A DNA stretch of 64,000 nt, taken from NCBI GenBank assembly GCA_964533735.1, contig CAZHMD010000003.1, forward strand, positions 124,001 through 188,000, given 5' to 3'. The position numbers and the translations under genes were made by a program. Below are positions 43,199 to 52,146 of this stretch, in pieces. The number at the start of each line of letters is the position of its first letter. Within the stretch, counting starts at the first letter, position 1. This DNA comes from UBA6107 sp964533735. GTDB lineage: Bacteria > Chloroflexota > Anaerolineae > Anaerolineales > Anaerolineaceae. The notes under the pieces are model-generated. The model did no database searches. It was not told the DNA's origin and worked only from the letters and a program-made list of their open reading frames with translations.

Positions 43199-45826
43199 AT
43201 GGTTGGATCGGCTGGTTTCTTCATTACTAAAGATGAATTACTCGATAATTTTTGGGGGATCCTCGAACAATCGGTAGACAAGTATTATTCCAAAGATCTT
43301 GTAATAACCAAAAGTGGTAGCCTGACCTTTTCTCATGCCTGGTCGAATTCCAACCTGATTTATCGTCATCTCAAGAGTGTTTCCAAACTTGAAAAAGTTA
43401 GTGTTGGTATTTTCGCCCGCGATCCGCGAGTGATCATTCCATGCATGTTGGGAGCTATGAAAGCAAATGATCACTTCGTAATCCTGGATGTTACCTTCCC
43501 AAAAACAACTTTGGAGACAATGATCAGTGATTCAGAGATTAAGATTATCCTTACTTCAAACCAATTTGTAGCCATATTACGCAGCATTGTTGAAGACTCT
43601 GTCTTCATCATTGATATTGACGCGCTTAACACTTCACCGGGAATCGCAACCCCGCAAGTGGTTTATTCCCCTGAAGACACCGTTCAAATACTTTATACAT
43701 CAGGTTCCACCGGGAAACCCAAGGGAGTAATTGAAGATTATCGATACCTGGTTAGGTCGCTTTTAGTCAGGCGCGAAGCATACAATATTGAACCTACGGA
43801 TAAAATACTTCGCCTGACTTCGTTGGCGAATACGGGTCCTCATCTGGATGCCTTTATAACTCTCTTCACAGGAGCAACTCTATTTTTTCATGACCTCAAA
43901 GTCGATGGCTTCCATAATCTGCCAGATTGGATATGGAAACATGAGATCACCATCTTCTCCGGACCACCGACCACTTTTAGAAGTTTTATAGAGGTATTGA
44001 AAGCAAACGATACTTTTCCATCGATACGCTTTTTCGGGACCGGGGGAGAAAAGAGAATCCATAGCGATATGGTTGCTGTAAAACGTCATTTCCCCAACGT
44101 AAAACAAGTTGGACTAAGTTATGGCTCAACCGAAATGCCATTTGTTGCAACCTCCTCAGTTTCAATCGACAAAGTTCTTCAATACGATGAACTTCCGAGT
44201 GGAAGGCCATATAAGGATCTTAAGGTTTTCATCCAGGATAACGAAAATAATGTACTACCTCAAGGAGTGGAAGGGGAGATTGTTGTTTACGGGGATGCAC
44301 TAGCACGCGGGTATCTCAATGAACCTGAATTAACAAAAACAAGATTTATTCAAGATCCATCAAATCCCGGATGGCAATATTTTCGAACGGGCGACATTGG
44401 CAAGATACTTGATGATGGGGAACTCATGCACCTCGGACGCTTGGATAAAATGGTTAAAATCAGGGGCGTCCGCATTGAAATTGACAGCATCGAAAAAATC
44501 ATTTTAGGATTTGAGGGGATAATCAGGGTCGCATCCAAAGTTTTTACTGATAAAAAAGGCATGAAAAAACTAGCTGTTTACTTTACGTCCGTAGATAACA
44601 TTAGTGTTCCAAAATCAGATTTACGAAAAACTCTTGCGGAAAAATTACCAATTCAACAATTACCAAGTTATTTAATTCAATTGAATAGCTTGCCGATCAC
44701 ATCTTCGGGGAAAATTGATTTTGAAAAATTACCTTCCCCACAAATGGTCCGCCCTAACCTTCAGAATTTATTCATTCTCCCATCCAATAACACAGAAATG
44801 CAATTAACAACCATTTGGGAGGATTGCATTGGGATTACAGGCATTGGCGTAACTGATGACTATTACGATATAGGCGGAGATTCTCTCACTGGGGCAATCA
44901 TCTTTGAAGCGATTGAAGAAACTTTTGGAGTTATATTATCACTCTCCACATTGCTTATTGCTTCAACAATTCAAGAACTGGCGAAAATAATTGATAACAA
45001 GAACAAGACCGGAATAAACTTACCCGTTATTCCAATCAACCCTTCAGGTTCAAAACCTCCCCTCTTTTTTATTCCAGGAAAAGGTGGCTTTCCCATCCGC
45101 ATTCGCCACCTGGCCAAGAAATTTGACATTGATACACCGATATATGCTTTCCAAAACATGCTCCAGGGTAGTAGCGAGGAAAACCTTAAGAGTGTTGAAC
45201 ACGTATCAAGGACCTACCTTGCTACAATTAATCAAATGTATCCTTCAGGGAGGATCGTTTTAATTGGCGAATCGCTTGGTGGAAAAATTGCTTACGAGGT
45301 GGCAATGCAAGCCGTAGGAAAGCGTGAAATTCTCCCAACTGTATTTCTGCTTGATTCTTTTAATGATGATTTAAAACCTGAGCCCTATCGAGTAAAAGGC
45401 GGCAAATTATTCTATCGCATGATTCTCAGAAAACATGCATCCATTTGGTTCAAATCCTCATGGGAAGGCAAGAAGGAATACTTGCGGTTTTACTACGAGA
45501 ATTACGTCGAAAAAATAAACAAAGTGTTCAGGCTTGCGGCAAAAAAGGTGCACACCTCTACTTCTCCAGCGCTCCCTAAAAAGTACAAAACAATAGAAGA
45601 AGAGTATATCAAGGCGACTGCGTTATATAGTCCCAGACCATATCCGGGCAAGGTAATCCTGATAAAAGCCCTAAGGGGTTCCGAGAACACAACACCTGAT
45701 AACGGTTGGCAAAAAGTAGGTATCAGCAATTTTTTCATTGAAGATATAGATTGTTATCACGGCAGCATTCTTTTTGAACCAGCAGTATCTGAACTTGCCA
45801 ATATCATCCAATCGCATATAAAATAA
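43199..45826 (+). CDS. Stand-alone adenylation-carrier-thioesterase (A-T-TE) protein, copy 2
   Basis: This 875-aa paralogue of the protein at 39275 has the same domain order and length. Key sites: A3 YTSGSTGKPKG (166-176), A7 YFRTGDIG, A10 Lys in SSGKIDF, carrier Ser562 in DDYYDIGGDSL, thioesterase Ser692 in GESLGG and His in DCYHGSILFEP. A4 reads LANT, again lacking the amino-group-binding Asp. The pocket residues around it differ from copy 1 (FAYSGQHSG versus LANTGPHLD), so specificity may have diverged. The ATG at 43199 has GGAG six bases before it; the frame extends upstream to a TTG at 43148. It is followed after 21 bases by the ABC ATPase gene, suggesting one operon. Confidence 0.9.
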   Translation: MVGSAGFFITKDELLDNFWGILEQSVDKYYSKDLVITKSGSLTFSHAWSNSNLIYRHLKSVSKLEKVSVGIFARDPRVIIPCMLGAMKANDHFVILDVTFPKTTLETMISDSEIKIILTSNQFVAILRSIVEDSVFIIDIDALNTSPGIATPQVVYSPEDTVQILYTSGSTGKPKGVIEDYRYLVRSLLVRREAYNIEPTDKILRLTSLANTGPHLDAFITLFTGATLFFHDLKVDGFHNLPDWIWKHEITIFSGPPTTFRSFIEVLKANDTFPSIRFFGTGGEKRIHSDMVAVKRHFPNVKQVGLSYGSTEMPFVATSSVSIDKVLQYDELPSGRPYKDLKVFIQDNENNVLPQGVEGEIVVYGDALARGYLNEPELTKTRFIQDPSNPGWQYFRTGDIGKILDDGELMHLGRLDKMVKIRGVRIEIDSIEKIILGFEGIIRVASKVFTDKKGMKKLAVYFTSVDNISVPKSDLRKTLAEKLPIQQLPSYLIQLNSLPITSSGKIDFEKLPSPQMVRPNLQNLFILPSNNTEMQLTTIWEDCIGITGIGVTDDYYDIGGDSLTGAIIFEAIEETFGVILSLSTLLIASTIQELAKIIDNKNKTGINLPVIPINPSGSKPPLFFIPGKGGFPIRIRHLAKKFDIDTPIYAFQNMLQGSSEENLKSVEHVSRTYLATINQMYPSGRIVLIGESLGGKIAYEVAMQAVGKREILPTVFLLDSFNDDLKPEPYRVKGGKLFYRMILRKHASIWFKSSWEGKKEYLRFYYENYVEKINKVFRLAAKKVHTSTSPALPKKYKTIEEEYIKATALYSPRPYPGKVILIKALRGSENTTPDNGWQKVGISNFFIEDIDCYHGSILFEPAVSELANIIQSHIK

Positions 45827-45847
45827 ACCTGAAAGCAAACTCAAGCG

Positions 45848-46615
45848 ATGTCAATAATTTTCAATAAAATAAGTAAAAAATTCGCTCTTAATACCGAAAG
45901 AGAAGTGGAGGCATTGCAGGATGTCAGCTTCTCTGTTCAGGATCATGAATTTGTATCAATCGTTGGACCCAGTGGATGCGGCAAGACCACGCTGCTAAAA
46001 ATAGTTGCCAATCTGGTTAAGCTGGACTCAGGCTTTATCCAATACGTGGGGATGGAAAATCCGCGAACTGCACTTGTTTTTCAGGATCAGGGATTATTAC
46101 CCTGGTTAACCATCCTGGATAACGTTGCCCTGGGCCTTGAATTGTTGAAAGTTCCAAAACGCGAACGAGAAAAGCAAGCCCGTGACTTTATGAAATTGGT
46201 AAAACTGGATGGCTTTGAAAAATATTATCCCTTTGAACTTTCAGGCGGCATGCGGCAGCGGGTGGCATTGGCTCGTGCTTTCCTCACGAATCCTGATATT
46301 TTATTAATGGATGAGCCATTCGGAGCCCTTGATGCTCAAACGCGTATCCTTCTACAAGAAGAACTATTGAACCTTTGGCATAAAGAACGAAAGACTGTAT
46401 TGTTCGTCACACACGATATCGATGAAGCCATCCTTTTAAGTGACCGAATTGTAGTCATGACCAATCGACCGGGAAAAGTTCAAAAAATTATTCCGATTCC
46501 ACTTGAGCGACCGCGCAACCTGAAACTTCGGGATGATGCAGTTTTTACCGCGCTCCGATGGAAAATTTGGAACCTTTTGGAACAAGAAGTACGGGAAGAG
46601 TTAGTGCTTTCATGA
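45848..46615 (+). CDS. NitT/TauT-type ABC transporter ATPase
   Basis: This 255-aa protein matches SsuB/TauB/NrtC ATPases: Walker A GPSGCGKTT, Q loop FQDQGLLPWLTILDNV (the LLPW is characteristic of this family), signature LSGGMRQRVALARAF, Walker B ILLMDEPFGALD and H switch VTHDIDEAILLSDRIVV. It has no C-terminal regulatory domain. The stop TGA overlaps the permease ATG (ATGA). It follows the two lipoprotein/A-T-TE pairs and probably energises uptake of ligands of both lipoproteins. The site before its ATG is weak. Confidence 0.93.
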   Translation: MSIIFNKISKKFALNTEREVEALQDVSFSVQDHEFVSIVGPSGCGKTTLLKIVANLVKLDSGFIQYVGMENPRTALVFQDQGLLPWLTILDNVALGLELLKVPKREREKQARDFMKLVKLDGFEKYYPFELSGGMRQRVALARAFLTNPDILLMDEPFGALDAQTRILLQEELLNLWHKERKTVLFVTHDIDEAILLSDRIVVMTNRPGKVQKIIPIPLERPRNLKLRDDAVFTALRWKIWNLLEQEVREELVLS

Positions 46616-47406
46616 AACGCAGGTTTGTGGAACCCAATCCTCGCCACCTGCGAGACCGTATGATCACCTTTGGAATAGTGTTCGTGGTGTTGGGAATATG
46701 GGAATTATTAGCAAGGTTGGGGAAGATATCGACTGTAATCTTTCCTGCGCCGACACTGATCATAAAAGCTCTTTTTGTGGATCTCGCTGCAGGCCTTTAT
46801 ACGAAGCATATTCTGATCTCCATTTCGAGAATGTTACTGGGTATGCTATTTGGTGGAACCTCAGGATTGATCCTCGGATTGATCATGGGCTGGTCCAGGA
46901 CAGTCCGAAGAATCCTCGACCCGATTATCGCTACGCTGCACCCGATTCCAAAAATGACATTGTTACCAATGGCACTAATCATTTTTGGGTTGGGAGAGGC
47001 TTCCAGAGTCGTGATGGTGAGTATCAGTGCATTCTTCCCGATGCTGGTGAATACCATGGTGGGGGTGAGGCAAATAAATCCAACTTATTACGAAGTAGTT
47101 GAAAACTATGGTTCCTCTCAATTAGATATTTTCAGAAAAGTGGTTTTTCCAGGCAGCCTGCCTTATGTGCTGAGTGGATTCCGCCTCTCATTCAAGAGCG
47201 CCTTGACCACGACCATTGGCATTGAAATGGTGTTTGGAAACTCCGGCCTTGGGGCTTTTCTTTGGCTGGCTTGGGAAACGATGCGCATGTGGAATCTATA
47301 TGCCGGTATTATCATAATTGCAATTATTGGAGCTGGAACCACCTGGCTGATCGAATTCCTTAAAAAGTACCTGCTCCCCTGGCATCATGAAAACCGTGCT
47401 CCTTAA
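46612..47406 (+). CDS. NitT/TauT-type ABC transporter permease
   Basis: This 264-aa permease has six hydrophobic segments and the family's EAA loop near the middle. FPAPTLIIKALFVDLAAGLYTKHILISISRMLLGMLFGGTSGLILGLIMG and LHPIPKMTLLPMALIIFGLGEASRVVM are typical of SsuC/TauC/NrtB proteins, as is RQINPTYYEVVENYGSSQLDIFRKVVFPGSLPYVLSGFRLSF. The start at 46612 is chosen because of the ATGA overlap with the ATPase gene; the frame extends upstream without a ribosome site. It completes one importer serving two binding proteins. Confidence 0.93.
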   Translation: MKRRFVEPNPRHLRDRMITFGIVFVVLGIWELLARLGKISTVIFPAPTLIIKALFVDLAAGLYTKHILISISRMLLGMLFGGTSGLILGLIMGWSRTVRRILDPIIATLHPIPKMTLLPMALIIFGLGEASRVVMVSISAFFPMLVNTMVGVRQINPTYYEVVENYGSSQLDIFRKVVFPGSLPYVLSGFRLSFKSALTTTIGIEMVFGNSGLGAFLWLAWETMRMWNLYAGIIIIAIIGAGTTWLIEFLKKYLLPWHHENRAP

Positions 47407-47432
47407 AATTCCCTTTTTTTACCTTTCTAATT

Positions 47433-49466
47433 TTGTCAAGAAAAATCATAAACCACAGCTCATATCGAGTTAGCATCATGCCCAATGACCAGATCAATTC
47501 ATCCAGACTCATCAAGATTCTCTATATCATACTGTGTTCTGTGATTATTCTTGGTCTGATCTATGTACTCTGGGCATTGGTTTTTGCACAAACACCTTTA
47601 TTTTCATGGTCACAAGTACACGCATATTTTGTCCTCTCGCTGGAATCCCTTGCTCTACTATTCTTACATGACCTTCGATCCCGTTTGATACGAAAGGCGC
47701 GAACTAATCTATTTTGGCCAATTCTCCTAGCGTTCTTTGTACTCAATGGTGTGGCTTTGTGGATGATCGGTCAGTATTATGGTCACCCTGAAAGAGCCAA
47801 TTATGCGTCAGTAAAAATCTTGTTAATGTTTTTGCCGATAGCCTGGTTGGCAATTGGGGGCGGGACAGTTTCTGCACTTGTTAAGGTATTCCAAAACCAG
47901 TTTTCGCTAACCTGGGATTCGCATCCCTTTTCCGAAGAGAATCTTCTCGGAAAGAAAGTGCTGCTAACAACCATTGCATTATTAAGCGGTTGTTTCATCC
48001 TGGGGCTGGCAATCCGATTGATCAACCTCGACGGGTTTCCCCCCTATGTGGACGAATACATAACCACCCATTACGTTTTTCGATTACTCAACGGTTTTCC
48101 ATTTGAATGGAAACGGGCTTTTCCAACCGTTGGGCTGCCAGTGCTGCTCAGTTACAAATTATTTGGCATCGATTTGTGGGCAGCAAGATTCCCAATGGTC
48201 GTAATCAACATGATCGCCATCATTCCGCTGTTTTTCCTGGGGAAGAAGATCAACCGGAATATCGGTTATTTCAGCGTTGCCTTATACACAATTAATCCAT
48301 GGATAATCGCAGTTTCTCGTACCGTTCGAGAATATGCAGTACTACCTCTATATTATTTTTTAACTGCAGTTCTTCTCCTTGAACTGTTGGAATGGGAGAA
48401 TACTACGCTCAGGTCTTACCTGAAGAAAAACACCTGGAAGGTTTTGATCCTTATATTGATACTGGTTAATGCATTTTTTGACCCACAATCAGTTATTAAG
48501 ATAGTCGTTATCAACTTCGGAGTGTTTGGGGTTTTATTATTAATCAAAATGCTTAAGGGCAAAACACCCTCGATAATCAAATACACCAGTATTGGTACCA
48601 GCCTGCTGTTTTTTGTTTCAATGGCTATCGTTAGTGATCTTTCGAAAAGATTATATGAGGATGGAAAAATTACGCTTATTGCAGAAGACAGATACTGGCA
48701 ATTATTATCAACAAACTCAAACCAACACTGGTTTTCTGTAATCCCTCAGATAGCCTGGTTGGTAATTGCCGTGGCAGCATTTTTTGCCATCCGAGCGGTG
48801 TTTAAGAAATATGATAAGAAAGATGCAGTGATTCTCTATTGTTACCTGGTTTTTTTGGGTATCCTGGCTTTTCTTACTTTTTTCCTTGTTAATCCCAGGC
48901 TGCCGGCAAGAGTAAGATACGGGATTTTGCTTGAATACTGGTATGTCATTCTGACTGCTATCCTGATTTTCCTGATTTATCGATTAATAGCAAAGGTTTT
49001 CGTAAGAAAACCTGTCATACGAATATTATTATTTCTTCTCCTCGGTTTATTGCTCATCAATTACGGATCAATCAAATACGTTCTCACATATTCTGGCGGT
49101 GGTGCCCTTAACGTTACCGGTGAAAAACATTACAACCTGGAGCCCGCTTACCGATATATGCTAACCCAATTGCATAATGGAGATGTTCTTCTAACGGATA
49201 GTTTGGTGATGTATGACGAGTTAAACGAGAAAGAATTGGGCGATTTGACAGTCTACAGCTTTATCGGAACCATTTTACGTGAGGCTGTCACAATCGATGA
49301 ATTAATAACCAGGCATCCGGAAGGATGGATTGTTCTCACACCAAATTCCCGCCCGGAAAAAAGTGGTCTTGTGTATGAATCGACCACTAATGACGGCACA
49401 AGTTTGGAGTATTTAGGGAGATGGGGAGAGTGCGATATTTGGCGATGGAAAGAAATCACTAAATAA
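47433..49466 (+). CDS. PMT/ArnT-like membrane glycosyltransferase
   Basis: This protein of up to 677 aa has about 13 transmembrane segments with a large soluble region at the C-terminus. The catalytic acidic pair appears in the first periplasmic loop region as DGFPPYVDEYITTHYVF, and GLPVLLSYKLFGIDLWAARFPMVVINM matches GT-C enzymes of the PMT/GT39/ArnT group that use polyprenyl-phosphate sugars. The last ~130 residues contain a PEGWIVLTPNSRPE-like soluble fold. Its start could be the TTG at 47433 or the ATG at 47478. It follows the ABC permease by 26 bases on the same strand, so it may belong to the adenylation/transport operon, possibly modifying a lipid or surface molecule. Confidence 0.8.
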   Translation: MSRKIINHSSYRVSIMPNDQINSSRLIKILYIILCSVIILGLIYVLWALVFAQTPLFSWSQVHAYFVLSLESLALLFLHDLRSRLIRKARTNLFWPILLAFFVLNGVALWMIGQYYGHPERANYASVKILLMFLPIAWLAIGGGTVSALVKVFQNQFSLTWDSHPFSEENLLGKKVLLTTIALLSGCFILGLAIRLINLDGFPPYVDEYITTHYVFRLLNGFPFEWKRAFPTVGLPVLLSYKLFGIDLWAARFPMVVINMIAIIPLFFLGKKINRNIGYFSVALYTINPWIIAVSRTVREYAVLPLYYFLTAVLLLELLEWENTTLRSYLKKNTWKVLILILILVNAFFDPQSVIKIVVINFGVFGVLLLIKMLKGKTPSIIKYTSIGTSLLFFVSMAIVSDLSKRLYEDGKITLIAEDRYWQLLSTNSNQHWFSVIPQIAWLVIAVAAFFAIRAVFKKYDKKDAVILYCYLVFLGILAFLTFFLVNPRLPARVRYGILLEYWYVILTAILIFLIYRLIAKVFVRKPVIRILLFLLLGLLLINYGSIKYVLTYSGGGALNVTGEKHYNLEPAYRYMLTQLHNGDVLLTDSLVMYDELNEKELGDLTVYSFIGTILREAVTIDELITRHPEGWIVLTPNSRPEKSGLVYESTTNDGTSLEYLGRWGECDIWRWKEITK

Positions 49467-49575
49467 CACTCAGATCTCATTGTCAGCTGTACGCCATTCG
49501 TTATACAAATTTCACTAATTCCTTTTTACCATTACAATTGAATGATAGACAAAATTCCGATTTTGTTAGGACCTT

Positions 49576-50502
49576 ATGACCAATTCTAAGAGTAGTCTAC
49601 CCAACCTCACACGGTTTGCGTGGTTATCCATAGCGATAGCTGTATTTACTATTTCAGTAAAAACTATTGCTTATTTGTTGACTGGTTCAGTGGGGCTGCT
49701 TTCAGACGCACTTGAATCAATCGTGAACCTCATCGGGGCCTTAATGGCGCTGGGTATGTTGACCATTGCGATCAGGCCTGCAGATGAAGAACACACTTAC
49801 GGGCATACCAAGGCTGAATATTTTTCAAGCGGAGTTGAAGGCACGCTAATTCTCATCGCAGCAATCAGCATCGTCTATACCGCCATCGAACGGTTGATCA
49901 ACCCCCAACTGCTGGAGCAGGTAGGATTGGGTTTGGCTGTATCAGTAATTGCCTCAATTGCCAACCTGGTGGTTTCACTGATATTAAAGAAAGCCGGCAA
50001 ACAGTATAATTCGATTTCTCTAACTTCCAATTCGCACCACCTGATGACAGACGTGTGGACTTCCGGTGGGGTACTGGCGGGTGTGGGACTGGTGGCAATA
50101 ACAAAATGGCAACCTCTGGATTCAATTGTGGCAATACTTGTAGCAGTAAACATTTTGTCTACCGGTTTTGGAATCATCAGTAAATCAGTTCAGGGTTTGA
50201 TGGATGGTAGCCTCAATAAGGAAGATTTAGTCAAAATTCAAGAAGCGCTTAACAGCTTCAAATCTCCTGAAGTGCAGTTTCACAACCTGCGTACACGCCA
50301 GTCAGGATCAACCAAGTTCATATCCTTCCATGTCCTTGTTCCGGGAGTGTGGAATGTGACAAAAGGTCATAAACTGGTAAGCAGTATTGAAAAAGAGCTT
50401 GAGGATAAAATTCCCAATAGTATTATTTTTACTCACCTTGAATCGGTGGATGATCCGCATTCAATGGACGAGGTGATCCTAAATACTAAACAAACTAAGT
50501 AG
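49576..50502 (+). CDS. Cation diffusion facilitator (CDF) metal exporter
   Basis: The 308-aa protein has six membrane helices and both metal-binding motifs: SVGLLSDALESIVNLIGA in TM2 and SNSHHLMTDVWTSGG in TM5 (His-x-x-x-Asp). A soluble C-terminal domain (residues ~210-300) has the ferredoxin-like fold of CDF proteins. HTYGHTKAEYFSSGVEG between TM2 and TM3 is also typical. CDF proteins export Zn2+, Fe2+, Mn2+ or Co2+ against H+. The TM5 His suggests zinc, but that is weak evidence. An AGGA site precedes the ATG; it stands alone between convergent genes. Confidence 0.9.
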   Translation: MTNSKSSLPNLTRFAWLSIAIAVFTISVKTIAYLLTGSVGLLSDALESIVNLIGALMALGMLTIAIRPADEEHTYGHTKAEYFSSGVEGTLILIAAISIVYTAIERLINPQLLEQVGLGLAVSVIASIANLVVSLILKKAGKQYNSISLTSNSHHLMTDVWTSGGVLAGVGLVAITKWQPLDSIVAILVAVNILSTGFGIISKSVQGLMDGSLNKEDLVKIQEALNSFKSPEVQFHNLRTRQSGSTKFISFHVLVPGVWNVTKGHKLVSSIEKELEDKIPNSIIFTHLESVDDPHSMDEVILNTKQTK

Positions 50503-50573
50503 GCATCAAGATTATTGGGGATGCTCCCATATTTACTACCACGCTTATCTGAAATTCCACTCTATTTTGTACT

Positions 50574-51836
50574 TTAATTAATCGCATCCCTTTCGATTGG
50601 GCAAGTCATACAATGCCCGCCACCACGGCCTTCTCCCAACTCAAAACCAGGAATTGGCAACACATCGATATCAAACTGGCGCATACGCGATATGGTGTAG
50701 GTATTCCTTTCATAACACACCACCACCCCCGGTTCCAAAGCAACCGCGTTATTGGCATCATCCCACTGCTCGCGTTCCATCTGGTAACGGTCTCCGCCAG
50801 TTTCTACAACATGCAGTTTTCTCAAATTCAAGGCGTCCTGTACAGCCAAGATGAAGTCTTTTTCAGGAGTGACAGCAAAATCACCAGCTTTTTTTCCGGG
50901 TCGCAGACTGTAGGGGCGAATCTCCGCCACCACCTTGGGAAAAATGGTGACTTTATCTCTATCGAGCAAGGTGAAGACGGTATCCAGGTGCATGTGCCCC
51001 CGTTCCCGGGTCATCACACATGCAATTACGCGTTCGGCAGCTCCATTTTCAAAAAGGGTTTTGGCAATCTGCTCGATCATCCCGGTTTGCGTACGCTCTG
51101 AACAACCGATCAGTACCGTGCCATTCCCTATCGGCATTACATCACCACCTTCCAAGGATGAGCGGCTGAAAGTATCAATATCGAATGCTTCTGCTTCCAC
51201 GTTCGGATACCAGAATTTAAAATCCGCCTCAAGGAACATGGGATGATATTTGTAAATTAACCACATGTTTAAAGATTCCCGTCGACGCGCCGGCCAGTAC
51301 ATCGGGTTAACGGAGACTCCGCCATAGGTCCAACACGAGGAATCACGCGTGAAAAGCGTATTCGGCAGCGGAGGTAGTAAAAATGAATTCATATCATTCA
51401 GGGACGCTGCGTGAAGCGAGATCTTACCGAATTTCTTCAAATCCACATTAGCTTCGCTCGCAGTTAATCCTCCAATCAGGTGTTTGGCCAGATCCGCTGG
51501 TGATAATTTATCAAGAAACGAGCGAATTTCATCCACCAGTGACCAACCAACGTTGTGGTCAGTGATGACCTGGCGAATGACCATATCACGAGCCTTGGCT
51601 GAGCTTGCCAAAGCCTCCGTCAGAAGTTCCTGAACATAGAAAACTTCAATCCCGCGTGAACGCAATAACTGAGTGAATTGATCATGCTCATATTGCGCCC
51701 GTTCGACCCAAAGAACATCATCAAAGAGCAGTTCGTCATGATTGGCAGGGGTTAAGCGTTGGAGACTTAGTTCAGGCCTATGCACAATAACTTTGCGGAG
51801 TTTTCCTACTTCTGAGTGAACACCAAGTTTGTCCAT
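50574..51836 (-). CDS. arcA: Arginine deiminase
   Basis: The ~420-aa enzyme hydrolyses arginine to citrulline and ammonia. The nucleophilic Cys is in the C-terminal GGGHCMTCPIERD; other catalytic elements are FTRDSSCWTYGG, SLEGGDVMPIGNGTVLIGCSERT and ERGHMHLDTVFTLLDRD. The length is typical of the family. The ATG at 51836 has AAAGGGTGGG spaced five bases; an upstream pair of ATGs at 51866 is too close to its site. No ornithine carbamoyltransferase or carbamate kinase is adjacent, so ATP gain through the full deiminase pathway is not evident here. Confidence 0.94.
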   Translation of the reverse strand: MDKLGVHSEVGKLRKVIVHRPELSLQRLTPANHDELLFDDVLWVERAQYEHDQFTQLLRSRGIEVFYVQELLTEALASSAKARDMVIRQVITDHNVGWSLVDEIRSFLDKLSPADLAKHLIGGLTASEANVDLKKFGKISLHAASLNDMNSFLLPPLPNTLFTRDSSCWTYGGVSVNPMYWPARRRESLNMWLIYKYHPMFLEADFKFWYPNVEAEAFDIDTFSRSSLEGGDVMPIGNGTVLIGCSERTQTGMIEQIAKTLFENGAAERVIACVMTRERGHMHLDTVFTLLDRDKVTIFPKVVAEIRPYSLRPGKKAGDFAVTPEKDFILAVQDALNLRKLHVVETGGDRYQMEREQWDDANNAVALEPGVVVCYERNTYTISRMRQFDIDVLPIPGFELGEGRGGGHCMTCPIERDAIN

Positions 51837-52146
51837 ACCCACCCTTTCAATTAGTAGACCCATCATCCTTGATTCAAGGGAAATATTAGTAAAATCGAAT
51901 TAACACTCATACTATACAACGAACAGAGCCAATAATTCACGGTGTTTATCAATAAGGAAATTGCAGGTTGAACTTTGGCAAATGACAGGATGGTTATCCT
52001 CAATTATGCGATGACCTTCCTCATTCTCATCAATCTCATACAAGATTATGTTATAAAGTATCTGTGTCAGATTTATAAGTAATTATCCTCATCCTGCTAC
52101 AAGTGGTAACAGGATGTGTGTTTTATAAGCCATATAGGAGAGCACC
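51837..52146. promoter_or_regulatory. Divergent spacer between arcA and the TerC-type gene
   Basis: This 310-base spacer should carry both promoters. The one structured element is a hairpin at 52090-52116: CATCCTG-C-TAC and GTA-A-CAGGATG around a five-base loop, 30 bases before the TerC start. It does not contain the conserved core of the yybP-ykoY manganese riboswitch, which often precedes TerC genes. TATAAA at 52052 is a possible -10 box. Confidence 0.35.

Noticed and set aside
51837..52146. yybP-ykoY manganese riboswitch upstream of the TerC gene
   Set aside because: The conserved core sequences were not found; only a simple hairpin is present.
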